Shown here piece by piece: positions 1-7,305 of a stretch of DNA of 64,000 nt. A program made the translations under genes and the position numbers. The DNA comes from CAYXTW01 sp964452645. GTDB lineage: Bacteria > Zixibacteria > MSB-5A5 > GN15 > PGXB01. Positions within the stretch are counted from its first letter, which is position 1, and every line of letters starts with the position of its first letter. The stretch spans positions 58,788 to 122,787 of the forward strand of contig CAYVMO010000008.1 in assembly GCA_964452645.1 (NCBI GenBank). The letters are read 5' to 3'. Below the pieces are notes generated by a model. The model saw only the letters and a list, made by a program, of their open reading frames with translations. It was not told the DNA's origin and did not search any database.

Positions 1-434
1 AGGATATCGGTCTGGCCGATCCGAATGCTTTGACGGTGGCACTGAACAGCCGCGATACGTATCATTTTCTTGGCACCCCGGAGGGCGAGCAGGCGCTGGC
101 GCAAACTGTCATTTATCTGGCCTGTGCACCGAAATCGAACGCGGCCTATGTCGCTTTCAGCCATGCGATGAAAGATGCCGAAGAAAAGGGATCACTGCCG
201 GTGCCGCTCCACATTCGCAATGCTCCGACGTCATTAATGAAATCTTTGGGGTACGGCAAAGATTATAAATATGCACATGATTATGAAGATGCCCTGACCG
301 ATCAGGAGCATTTCCCGGAAGAGCTGGCCGGAACGATTTATTATAATCCCGCCAAAGCCGGCCGCGAGATCAAAATAGGGGAGTATCTGGAAAAGTACCG
401 CGAGTATCGTAAGCGGATGCAGGGGAAAGGCTAA
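1..434 (+). CDS. rarA: Replication-associated recombination protein A, C-terminal part (cut by window start)
   Basis: RarA/MgsA is a clamp-loader-like AAA+ ATPase that acts at stalled replication forks. Only the last ~143 residues are present, in the frame starting at base 3, so the Walker motifs lie outside the window. The visible part is the conserved C-terminal tetramerisation region: EDIGLADP-like start, the run VIYLACAPKSNAAYVAF, then PLHIRNAPTSLMKSLGYGKDYKYAHDY (split here: PLHIRNAPT, LMKSLGYGK, YKYAHDY) and the closing YYNPAKAGREIKIGEYL. These blocks are diagnostic for the family. It ends with TAA at 432-434, 63 bases before the next gene, which looks independently regulated. Confidence 0.95.
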   Translation, partial: DIGLADPNALTVALNSRDTYHFLGTPEGEQALAQTVIYLACAPKSNAAYVAFSHAMKDAEEKGSLPVPLHIRNAPTSLMKSLGYGKDYKYAHDYEDALTDQEHFPEELAGTIYYNPAKAGREIKIGEYLEKYREYRKRMQGKG

Positions 435-440
435 TAGGTG

Positions 441-455
441 GTCACAGATTGTGAC
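441..455. promoter_or_regulatory. Perfect palindrome upstream of the ORF6N gene (candidate operator)
   Basis: GTCACAGATTGTGAC has two perfect 6-base arms around a 3-base centre. It lies 42 bases upstream of the ORF6N start codon, where an operator would act. A near copy (13 of 15 bases) lies inside the same gene at 698-712, which suggests a specific binding site, perhaps for the ORF6N protein itself. No binding is shown by the sequence. Confidence 0.5.
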
Positions 456-496
456 AAGCTCAGAGGTTAGTATTTTTCAAAGAGGTAAGATTAAGT

Positions 497-1015
497 ATGA
501 AGAATGGTCTAATACCGACTGGAAAAATAGAAAACAAAATCCTATTGATTCGCTCTCATAATGTTATGCTATCCAACGATTTGGCGGAATTGTATGGCGT
601 CGAAGTAAGGGTGCTTAATCAAGCCGTCAGGCGCAATATTGATAGATTCCCACCTGATTTCGTTTTTCAATTGAATAAAGCTGAAAAGACGGAGGTCATC
701 ACAAATTGTGACCGCCTTAAAAATTTGAAATATTCTTCGAGTTTGCCTTATGCCTTTACGGAACAGGGCGTCGCGATGCTATCTTCGGTATTAAAAAGTA
801 AAAATGCTGTTAGGGTCAATATAGAAATCATGAGAACATTCGTAAAATTACGTCATTTATTATCAACCAATGAAAAATTGGCGATGAAATTGAATCGGTT
901 AGAGAAAAAATATGATAGGCAATTTAAGTCGGTCTTTGATGCCATACGGTCTTTAATGAATCCTCCAATTTCAAAAAAGAGAAAAATTGGTTTCGAAAAA
1001 AATAATAATCAATAG
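497..1015 (+). CDS. ORF6N-domain DNA-binding protein
   Basis: The N-terminal ~100 residues form an ORF6N domain, a DNA-binding module related to KilA-N/Bro-N and common in phages and mobile islands. Signature blocks are the opening segment with LLIRSHNVMLSNDLAELYGV, the RRNIDRFPPDFVFQL block, and LPYAFTEQGVAML near residues 84-97. The C-terminal third is charged and probably coiled coil (LSTNEKLAMKLNRLEKKYDR), followed by a lysine-rich tail. The start at 497 has an AGAGG ribosome site at 480-484. The gene is visibly more A+T rich than its neighbours, consistent with transfer. Codons 68-72 (ITNCD) are encoded by the intragenic palindrome at 698-712. The target and biological role are unknown; a regulator of a lost mobile element is possible. 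Confidence 0.85.
   Translation: MKNGLIPTGKIENKILLIRSHNVMLSNDLAELYGVEVRVLNQAVRRNIDRFPPDFVFQLNKAEKTEVITNCDRLKNLKYSSSLPYAFTEQGVAMLSSVLKSKNAVRVNIEIMRTFVKLRHLLSTNEKLAMKLNRLEKKYDRQFKSVFDAIRSLMNPPISKKRKIGFEKNNNQ
698..712. promoter_or_regulatory. Intragenic copy of the operator-like palindrome
   Basis: ATCACAAATTGTGAC inside the ORF6N coding region matches the upstream palindrome (441-455) at 13 of 15 positions, and its core TCACAAATTGTGA is a perfect inverted repeat. It encodes Ile-Thr-Asn-Cys-Asp in the gene frame. Two sites about 257 bases apart could allow looping or roadblock repression; that is inference. Confidence 0.4.
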
Positions 1016-1122
1016 AATAATCTAAATTCAATCCTAATTTGATTCAACTTTCTCCCGGTAGAGGCGTAAAAAGTTTTAAATATTGGGCGATTAGTCATTA
1101 TATTATGCGGGCGCAGGCTTAT

Positions 1123-2385
1123 ATGAAGAAAATATTTATTACAGCAGCAATTATCCTGGCGCTGGCTCTTTCCGCCGCGGCGCAGGTAACTTTAATTCCG
1201 ATGGATCAAACCCAGGCGGATCATTTGAAAGCGTACGGAGTCGCGTACAAAGCACTAAAAATGGGAAATAAGGTCGAATGGTTGTTGAATTATCGCGGCG
1301 GGTCGTTTACATTCGATACAGATGATGAATTAAGCAATTATTGCCTGATTCAGGGAGTGTCGACCGAAGAGATAACTTCGGCTCAGCTGTCCGACATCTA
1401 TCGCACCATCGATGTCGAAAATATGGAGCGGGTCCTGCTGGAAAAAGCCCCGGCGATAGCGGTCTATTCACCGAGCAACGTCGAACCGTGGGACGATGCC
1501 GTTACGCTCGCTTTGACTTACGCCGACATCGACTACGATCTTATCTGGGATGACGATGTCCTCACCGGCGCCCTGGAAAATTACGATTGGCTGCATCTGC
1601 ACCATGAGGATTTCACCGGGCAGTACGGCAAGTTTTACGCTACCTTTCGCGACCAGCTGTGGTATCGTCAGGAAGTCGAAGCCAATGAAAATATGGCGCG
1701 TAAATTCGGATTTCATAAGGTTTCGCAGATGAAGCTCGAAGTGGCCAAGGCTATCAAAGATTATATTCGCCGCGGCGGTTTTATTTTTGCCATGTGCTCG
1801 GCCTGCGAAACGCTGGATATCGCTCTGGCCGCCGACGGGGTAGATATCTGTCCGCGTGAATTCGACGGCGATCCGGTCGATCCCGACGCGCAGCAGAGAT
1901 TGGATTATTCCAAAACGCTGGCGTTCGAGAATTTCAAGGTCACGCTCGACCCCCTTTTGTATCGGCATAGCGATATCGATACCTATCCCGATCGGATGAT
2001 TCGTTTTCCAACGCCGAATGATGATATTTTTTATCTGTTCGAGTTTTCCGCCAAACTCGATCCGGTCCCGACCATGCTGGTGCAGAATCATGTCGGCGCC
2101 GTGAAGGGCTTCATGGGGCAGACTACCGCTTTCAGAAAATCGCTTTTGAAAAAGTACGTGACCGTTCTCGGTGAGGTGGAAGGGTACGACGAGGTGCGGT
2201 ATATCCACGGAAATTACGGACGCGGGACGTTTACGTTTTTATCAGGGCATGATCCGGAGGATTATCAGCACATGGTGGGTGATCCGCCGACCGATCTATC
2301 ACTGCATAAAAATTCCCCCGGTTATCGCTTGATTTTGAATAACGTTCTTTTCCCGGCCGCCAAAAAGAAAGAGCGGAAGACATAG
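1123..2385 (+). CDS. Exported protein with glutamine-amidotransferase-like core, function unknown
   Basis: A 420-residue protein with a clear signal peptide (MKKIFITAAIILALALSAAAQ), so it acts in the periplasm or outside. The ATG at 1123 is chosen because it starts the signal peptide exactly; an upstream in-frame start at 1039 would only add a non-conserved stretch. Residues ~110-240 read like a class I amidotransferase-type alpha/beta domain: the strand APAIAVYSP followed by WDDAVTLALTYADIDYDLIWD, and a nucleophile-elbow-like segment FIFAMCSACETLD with Cys225 and Cys228. Homologues in Bacteroidota-type genomes are, from memory, often labelled asparagine synthetase B, but no synthetase domain is visible. 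The catalytic role is unproven; I treat it as a conserved exported protein of unknown function. Confidence 0.6.
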   Translation: MKKIFITAAIILALALSAAAQVTLIPMDQTQADHLKAYGVAYKALKMGNKVEWLLNYRGGSFTFDTDDELSNYCLIQGVSTEEITSAQLSDIYRTIDVENMERVLLEKAPAIAVYSPSNVEPWDDAVTLALTYADIDYDLIWDDDVLTGALENYDWLHLHHEDFTGQYGKFYATFRDQLWYRQEVEANENMARKFGFHKVSQMKLEVAKAIKDYIRRGGFIFAMCSACETLDIALAADGVDICPREFDGDPVDPDAQQRLDYSKTLAFENFKVTLDPLLYRHSDIDTYPDRMIRFPTPNDDIFYLFEFSAKLDPVPTMLVQNHVGAVKGFMGQTTAFRKSLLKKYVTVLGEVEGYDEVRYIHGNYGRGTFTFLSGHDPEDYQHMVGDPPTDLSLHKNSPGYRLILNNVLFPAAKKKERKT

Positions 2386-2411
2386 TCCGGTATAAAAATA
2401 ATAATGATGCC

Positions 2412-2492
2412 TTACCCCTTGGGGCATGTTGAGGGTGGGATTGTACGAAATGGCAGTACAGCATAGATTAACGATCCCACGGCAAGCTGTGG
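2412..2492. repeat. Cluster of nested hairpins between genes
   Basis: The 156-base gap holds several inverted repeats: CCCC/GGGG at 2415-2424, GTGGGAT (2435-2441) with ATCCCAC (2474-2480), TGTAC (2442-2446) with GTACA (2456-2460) nested inside, and CCACGG/CTGTGG at 477-492 of the same block. The density suggests a small repeat element or structured RNA rather than a simple terminator, because no T-run follows. Confidence 0.4.
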
Positions 2493-2541
2493 AGCACCTT
2501 GAACGTTTAATTGCAAAATAGTGACACATATGGAGTAAAAT

Positions 2542-3171
2542 ATGCTGCACATCACCGAACCGAAACTGAATAAATATATTCTTAGTATCATGCCGGAGCG
2601 CGATGATGTTCTAAAAGACATGGAGGCATATGCGCGGGAACATGATTTTCCTATTATTGGCCCCCTATGCGGGACATTTCTGCGCCAGCTGGCAATTGCT
2701 GTCAACGCCAGAAATATTTTCGAGATGGGTTCCGGGTACGGCTATTCGGCGTACTGGTTCGCCGGGGGCATGCCTAAGGATGGAAAAATTATTTGTACCG
2801 AAGGCTCCGAAAAAAATAAAAAGCTGGCGATGCAGTACCTGAAGCGGGGTGGTTTTAACTCGATGGTCGATTTTCATGTCGGTTATGCTCAGGATGTTAT
2901 TAAGGAATTCGACGGGCCTTTTGATATAATACTCAACGACGTCGACAAAGAGCAGTATCCGGAATGTTTTGACCTGGCGATTCAGAAACTGCGAAAAGGC
3001 GGGATTTTTATAACCGATAACGTTCTCTGGGACGGCTATATACTCGATGAAAGTCCTGATGAAGAAACGCGCGGGATACTGGAATTCAATCGCATGCTGT
3101 TTAATTCAAAAGAGACTCTGTCATCCATTATCCCGATGCGCGACGGGTTGGGTATGGCGGTGAAGCTGTAG
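2542..3171 (+). CDS. SAM-dependent O-methyltransferase (family 3)
   Basis: A 209-residue enzyme of the class I, divalent-metal-dependent O-methyltransferase family (COMT/CCoAOMT type). The SAM-binding glycine loop FEMGSGYGYS lies at residues 60-69. The metal-site motif D-V-D-K-x-x-Y is at residues 133-139, and DNVLW follows near 158. Length is normal for the family. The substrate cannot be read from sequence; bacterial relatives methylate catechol-like compounds. Start 2542 has a GGAG ribosome site at 2530-2533. The TAG stop (3169-3171) lies inside a GTAG...CTAC hairpin shared with the convergent gene. Confidence 0.88.
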   Translation: MLHITEPKLNKYILSIMPERDDVLKDMEAYAREHDFPIIGPLCGTFLRQLAIAVNARNIFEMGSGYGYSAYWFAGGMPKDGKIICTEGSEKNKKLAMQYLKRGGFNSMVDFHVGYAQDVIKEFDGPFDIILNDVDKEQYPECFDLAIQKLRKGGIFITDNVLWDGYILDESPDEETRGILEFNRMLFNSKETLSSIIPMRDGLGMAVKL

Positions 3172-3194
3172 GTCAAACCTAAGGCTTGACCTAC
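3168..3194. repeat. REP-like hairpin, GTAG...CTAC, between convergent genes
   Basis: GTAGGTCAA (3168-3176) pairs perfectly with TTGACCTAC (3186-3194) around a 9-base loop. The left arm contains the TAG stop of the methyltransferase and the right arm the stop (CTA on this strand) of the DUF885 gene. The ends match those of the REP pairs around the RAYT gene at 24 kb, and TTGACCTAC also occurs at 24154-24162. It may act as a bidirectional terminator. Confidence 0.7.
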
Positions 3195-4882
3195 TCCAAT
3201 CCCCAAACCTCCCATAAAATTCGCGGCGGCAGGGTACCTTCAGAGAGAAGGCGGTCGTGGAATTCTTTCAGCGAGAAGGCGTCGCCCTCTTTTTTCATCA
3301 AGGCGTCGCGGAGCTTTAAGATTTCCAATTTCCCTATCAAATAACTCATTTGAATTGTCGGGGTAAGCGTATAGCGATTGACCTCAACGCGAATCCAGGA
3401 GGTGTCGGAATCCAATTCTTCGGCCATCCAATTCACGGCTTCGTCGAGTGTCATCTGCCCGGTATGCAGCTTCACATCGACCACGATACGCGCCGCCCGA
3501 AAAAGAATACCGCCGAGGATATTCAAATATTGTCTTGTATCGTTTTCATAAAAACCGTTATTGTACATCATCTCTTCGCAGTACAACGCCCAGCCTTCAT
3601 AGAGACATGGATTTTCCTGCCATTTGCGGACACTGTCGGTTACTTTTGCAGCCATCTCGAATTGTAAATGGTGCCCGGGGTACGCTTCATGCACGACCGA
3701 GCCCTTGAATCCTCGCCGCTCGATATATTTATATCTGGCTTCACGCTGCCCGGCATCCATATCATCGGGGATCGGCCGCACGTAAAAATGCCCGGTCTGC
3801 TCCGGTGAAAAAACACCCGGCGGCTGGTAGGCGATTGAGCTGACGACATTCCGTAAAAAGGGCGGCGTCTCGATAACTTCGCAGCGGCCGATATCATCCG
3901 GAATCGTGACAATATTATTTTCTTTCAGGAAAATTTTGGTCTGCGCCACTTCCCAGTTATAATAATCGAGGACATCTTCCCGGGTGATGCAATCGATGAC
4001 AAAAACCGAATCGTTGGCAGGTTTCGTCGAATCAAGCCGGGCCAGATATTCGTCATAATCATTTTTCGCTTTTTCAAAAAGCGCTTCGCCCAGTTTCAAA
4101 AGCGAATCGGAATCAAAATCGAGAAAATACTCATGTTCCAGCTTATAGTCGAAATCCTGCTTGCCGAGAGCGAATGAGCCGGCTCCACCCGGTTCGACCG
4201 TATCAAGAAACTGCTTAAATTCCTGCAAGGCGGCAATCGCCCGCGCCGAGGCAGTATTAATTTCACCGGCCAATTCGGGAAATTCGGCGGCAAGTTCGGA
4301 TTGCACCGTCTTATAAAAATCGATACCGGTCGACAACATCTCCTTTGCCATGCTTATATAGATCGGGGCTGGATGCTCCATATTTTCTGTCGCCTGTTTG
4401 AACAGGTCGGGCACGGCTTTCATGCGCGCGATAATATTCTGCACTCTCGTATCGAGCGGTGCATATTCTGAAGCGAGAATTAAATAAATACCGTTGACCG
4501 CATCGTCGACATACATATAAGGATTTTTTTTATGCCATTTGATTTTGCTCAGGTTCTGCAGCGCGATATCGACATTACTTTTCAGAAGCTTCAGATCAAT
4601 GCTGCTTCCCGGCGAAAGATTGCTTTTGTTGTACTTATATAATCTGGTTTCGAATTTTTTTAATCGCGATATTTCGTCCCTGATCGATTTCCGGGAGTAG
4701 TCGGCAAAACGATAATCGTATTTGTGGATACCTCTTCCGGTCGACAAAACCGGATAAAACGATTGAAGATTTTCCAGGATTTCGGAAGATAGTTCTCTGA
4801 AGTTTTCTTCCAGCTCACTTCCGAAAATGGAAAGAGGCACTATCAGGGTTATTATCGATGCTGCGATTATTATCTTTTTCAC
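3191..4882 (-). CDS. DUF885 family exported hydrolase (probable metallopeptidase)
   Basis: A 563-residue DUF885-family protein with an N-terminal signal sequence (VKKIIIAASIITLIVPLSIFGS), so it acts outside the cytoplasm. The zinc-peptidase-like motif HEAYPGHH is at residues 398-405, the most conserved part of the family; gluzincin-like activity is assumed for the family but substrates are mostly unknown. I prefer the GTG start at 4882 because GGAGG sits four bases before it; an in-frame ATG at 4897 would place that GGAGG inside the coding region. It is the last gene of a minus-strand run (cation exporter, rlmD, this gene), 19 bases after rlmD. Confidence 0.85.
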   Translation of the reverse strand: MKKIIIAASIITLIVPLSIFGSELEENFRELSSEILENLQSFYPVLSTGRGIHKYDYRFADYSRKSIRDEISRLKKFETRLYKYNKSNLSPGSSIDLKLLKSNVDIALQNLSKIKWHKKNPYMYVDDAVNGIYLILASEYAPLDTRVQNIIARMKAVPDLFKQATENMEHPAPIYISMAKEMLSTGIDFYKTVQSELAAEFPELAGEINTASARAIAALQEFKQFLDTVEPGGAGSFALGKQDFDYKLEHEYFLDFDSDSLLKLGEALFEKAKNDYDEYLARLDSTKPANDSVFVIDCITREDVLDYYNWEVAQTKIFLKENNIVTIPDDIGRCEVIETPPFLRNVVSSIAYQPPGVFSPEQTGHFYVRPIPDDMDAGQREARYKYIERRGFKGSVVHEAYPGHHLQFEMAAKVTDSVRKWQENPCLYEGWALYCEEMMYNNGFYENDTRQYLNILGGILFRAARIVVDVKLHTGQMTLDEAVNWMAEELDSDTSWIRVEVNRYTLTPTIQMSYLIGKLEILKLRDALMKKEGDAFSLKEFHDRLLSEGTLPPRILWEVWGLE

Positions 4883-4901
4883 GAAGCCTCCAGTCATGTT
4901 G

Positions 4902-6296
4902 TCATTTCGATTTAAAAAATCCGGTCACTACCTCAATATGCATCGTATGCGGAAACATATCGACCGGTACAACAGGTCCCATTTCATATCCGGCCTTTTT
5001 CAAAATCGATGCGTCACGTGAAAAAGTGGCCGGATTACATGAAATATATACAATTTTTTTATGATTCATTTCAATCAATCTTTTAAGCGCTTTGGGATGT
5101 ATACCGGCTCGCGGTGGATCGATAACAGCGCAGGTCGATTTTCCTAAATCATCCATTGACGTCGTCAGTATCTCTTTTGCCGAACCGGTCATAAAATATA
5201 TATTTTCAACGTTATTATTTCGGGCATTTTCTTCGGCGGCCTTTATGGCCGATGGTTCCGAGTCGATACCGATTACACGACCCACATAGCCCGAAGCGCA
5301 GATTCCGATCGTGCCTGTCCCGCAATACAGATCAAGCAATATATCGTCTTTCTCAGGCTGCAGCGTATCCAGAATTCGGCGGTAAAGTGTCTCCGCCTGC
5401 CGCGAGTTTGTCTGGAAAAACGAATTGGCGTAAATTCTGAAATTGTAATCGAGTATTTTTTCCTCGATGTACCCCTCGCCGAAAAGAACCCTCTCGGATT
5501 CGCCTCTGGCGATATTTGATTTACTATTATTTATATTCTGCACGATTGTTTTAATCTTCGGAAAACTTGCCGTCAATGATTCGATCATTTTCGAAACGTT
5601 CGGAATCATGTCGTCGGTCGTCACGATATTAATCATAATTTGATCCGTGTTTTTGGTCTGACGGATCATCAAAAATCGAAGAAAACCGGTATGGGCGGTG
5701 ACATCATAGACTTCGATTTTATTTTCTTTAATATACTTCCGAAACCACGCGACAATACTGTTGGATTCCACCGATTGAAGCAGACACTCATTCACATCGA
5801 AAATATCATCGAAGCGACCTCTTTTATGCAAACCGAGCGTAAAGCCGTTTTCATCGGAGACATTAAAAGAATATTCCATTTTATTTCGATAAAAAAACTG
5901 TTCATCGCATCCGATCGTATCGGCCACCCGGGCGTTTTCGATTTTTCCGATATGTTCCAGGCTGTCGACGACCTGTTTGCGCTTGTAATAAAGCTGTCGC
6001 TCATAAGCCAGATCCTGCCAGGTACATCCGCCGCAGATTTCAAAATGAATGCATGGCGCTTTGATACGATCGGAGCATTTTTCGGTAATATCTCTGACTC
6101 GCCCGACGCTGTACCTTGGTTTTCTTTTTATGATTTGCGCCTGCACCGTCTCGCCGGGTAAACCGCCGTTGAGAAAAATAATTTTGCCGTCCAGTTCACC
6201 GACCGATTTGCCGTTATAAGCCAGATCGATGATTTTAGTCTCGACGATGTTTCCGACTTTATCTTCAGCTGTCATGGCGGTGTCCGTTGGTATCAT
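4902..6296 (-). CDS. rlmD: 23S rRNA (uracil-5-)-methyltransferase, RumA/RlmD type
   Basis: This 464-residue enzyme makes 5-methyluridine in RNA using SAM. It has an N-terminal TRAM domain (~residues 10-72). The iron-sulfur ligands are Cys82, Cys88, Cys91 and Cys170, the spacing known from RumA. A SAM motif reads LDLYCGTGTIGI, then DPPRAG, and the catalytic Cys420 lies in YISCNPATF. The family includes RlmC, RlmD and RlmCD, so the exact uridine (U1939-type or another) is not decided by sequence. The start overlaps the end of the upstream cation-exporter gene by 32 bases; an alternative ATG at 6275 would shorten the overlap. Translational coupling is likely. Confidence 0.9.
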   Translation of the reverse strand: MIPTDTAMTAEDKVGNIVETKIIDLAYNGKSVGELDGKIIFLNGGLPGETVQAQIIKRKPRYSVGRVRDITEKCSDRIKAPCIHFEICGGCTWQDLAYERQLYYKRKQVVDSLEHIGKIENARVADTIGCDEQFFYRNKMEYSFNVSDENGFTLGLHKRGRFDDIFDVNECLLQSVESNSIVAWFRKYIKENKIEVYDVTAHTGFLRFLMIRQTKNTDQIMINIVTTDDMIPNVSKMIESLTASFPKIKTIVQNINNSKSNIARGESERVLFGEGYIEEKILDYNFRIYANSFFQTNSRQAETLYRRILDTLQPEKDDILLDLYCGTGTIGICASGYVGRVIGIDSEPSAIKAAEENARNNNVENIYFMTGSAKEILTTSMDDLGKSTCAVIDPPRAGIHPKALKRLIEMNHKKIVYISCNPATFSRDASILKKAGYEMGPVVPVDMFPHTMHIEVVTGFFKSK

Positions 6297-7182
6297 GAAT
6301 TAAATCGACCGTCGGGCAATTAAGCCGTTCCGGCTGAATGGTTGAGTGGCCGATTCCGAATTTATCATTCAACTCGGTGCTGATTTCTCTTATAATGGCC
6401 GGGCCGTCTTCATAATCGGCTTTATCCAGGCAGATATGGCAAGATAGCATAATATTCGCCGTCGATAACGACCAGATATGCAGGTCATGCACATCATCGA
6501 CTCGCGGATGCGCCATGATGGTCGCCTTTACTTTATCATAATCGATTCCGCGCGGGACCGCTTCGAGAAAAATCATGGTCGCTTCTTTGAGCACGTCTAT
6601 CGACGACCAGATAATCATCAGCCCGATGAGAATCGAAAGGAGCGGATCGATATAGGTCCAGCCGGTTTTAAATATTATAATCGCCCCGATAATTACCGCT
6701 CCCGATGAAAGGGCGTCATAAAACATATGCAGCAGCGCCGTTTTGACATTCAGCGATTTATGCCTGCGCGACTGCAATAAAAAAACGGAAAGAATATTCC
6801 CTGTCAATCCGATAAACGCGGTAATCATCAACAGCGTTGGATTGGATAATTGAACCGGTCGAATAATTCGCAAATATGCTTCATAGAAAATATATATGGC
6901 GATTACAACCAGGGCCACCGCCGAGATGAAAGCGGTCATAACTTCCACCCGCTTGTAACCGTACGTGGATTTTTTGGTCGGCGGCCGTCGTGAGCCAATC
7001 TCGCCGATATATCCCAGCGACAAAGCGGCGACGTCGGAAAGATTATGTATGGCGTCGGCCAGAAGGGCCAGATACCCGGTCAGGATTCCGCCGATAAACT
7101 CCGCCGCCGTGATGGCGACATTGAGCATAATCGTGGCGAACCATTTTACACCGGAGCCGCTATGTTTATGACCGTGTCCCAT
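6265..7182 (-). CDS. Cation diffusion facilitator, Zn/Cd efflux transporter
   Basis: A 305-residue CDF-family inner-membrane antiporter. It begins with a short His-rich cytoplasmic tail (MGHGHKHSG). Six membrane segments follow, then a cytoplasmic C-terminal domain from about residue 210. The transport site is visible as Asp43-x-x-His46-...-Asp50 in LADAIHNLSD and His152-...-Asp156 in HMFYDALSS; a 2-His 2-Asp site usually means zinc or cadmium. It is the first gene of a run with rlmD and the DUF885 gene. No clear ribosome site precedes the ATG. An AT-rich 7-4-7 palindrome (7235-7252) upstream could bind a metal regulator. Confidence 0.9.
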   Translation of the reverse strand: MGHGHKHSGSGVKWFATIMLNVAITAAEFIGGILTGYLALLADAIHNLSDVAALSLGYIGEIGSRRPPTKKSTYGYKRVEVMTAFISAVALVVIAIYIFYEAYLRIIRPVQLSNPTLLMITAFIGLTGNILSVFLLQSRRHKSLNVKTALLHMFYDALSSGAVIIGAIIIFKTGWTYIDPLLSILIGLMIIWSSIDVLKEATMIFLEAVPRGIDYDKVKATIMAHPRVDDVHDLHIWSLSTANIMLSCHICLDKADYEDGPAIIREISTELNDKFGIGHSTIQPERLNCPTVDLIHDTNGHRHDS

Positions 7183-7234
7183 TTTTTCAATATAACTAAT
7201 TATCGACCTTTACAAAATACGTAAAAGCGTTAAA

Positions 7235-7252
7235 TTAATAATACGTTATTAA
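7235..7252. promoter_or_regulatory. AT-rich palindrome upstream of the cation exporter (candidate operator)
   Basis: TTAATAA and TTATTAA are perfect arms around TACG, 53 bases upstream of the exporter start. Metal-responsive repressors of the ArsR/SmtB and Fur/Zur kinds bind AT-rich palindromes of this size, so a metal-controlled operator is plausible. No consensus match strong enough to name the regulator. Confidence 0.35.
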
Positions 7253-7305
7253 TCTTGATTGGGATTCCGATTAAACTCAGGGGAAAAAATAAAAATTAGA
7301 AATGA

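Noticed and set aside
1039..1122. Longer N-terminus for the exported amidotransferase-like protein
   Set aside because: A clean signal peptide starts exactly at ATG 1123; the extra residues are unlike the family.
1468..2208. 246-codon open frame on the minus strand opposite the exported protein
   Set aside because: Antisense shadow of a well-supported gene; no signal, family or ribosome site.
5640..6161. 173-codon open frame opposite rlmD
   Set aside because: Shadow frame; the minus strand encodes a complete RumA-type enzyme there.
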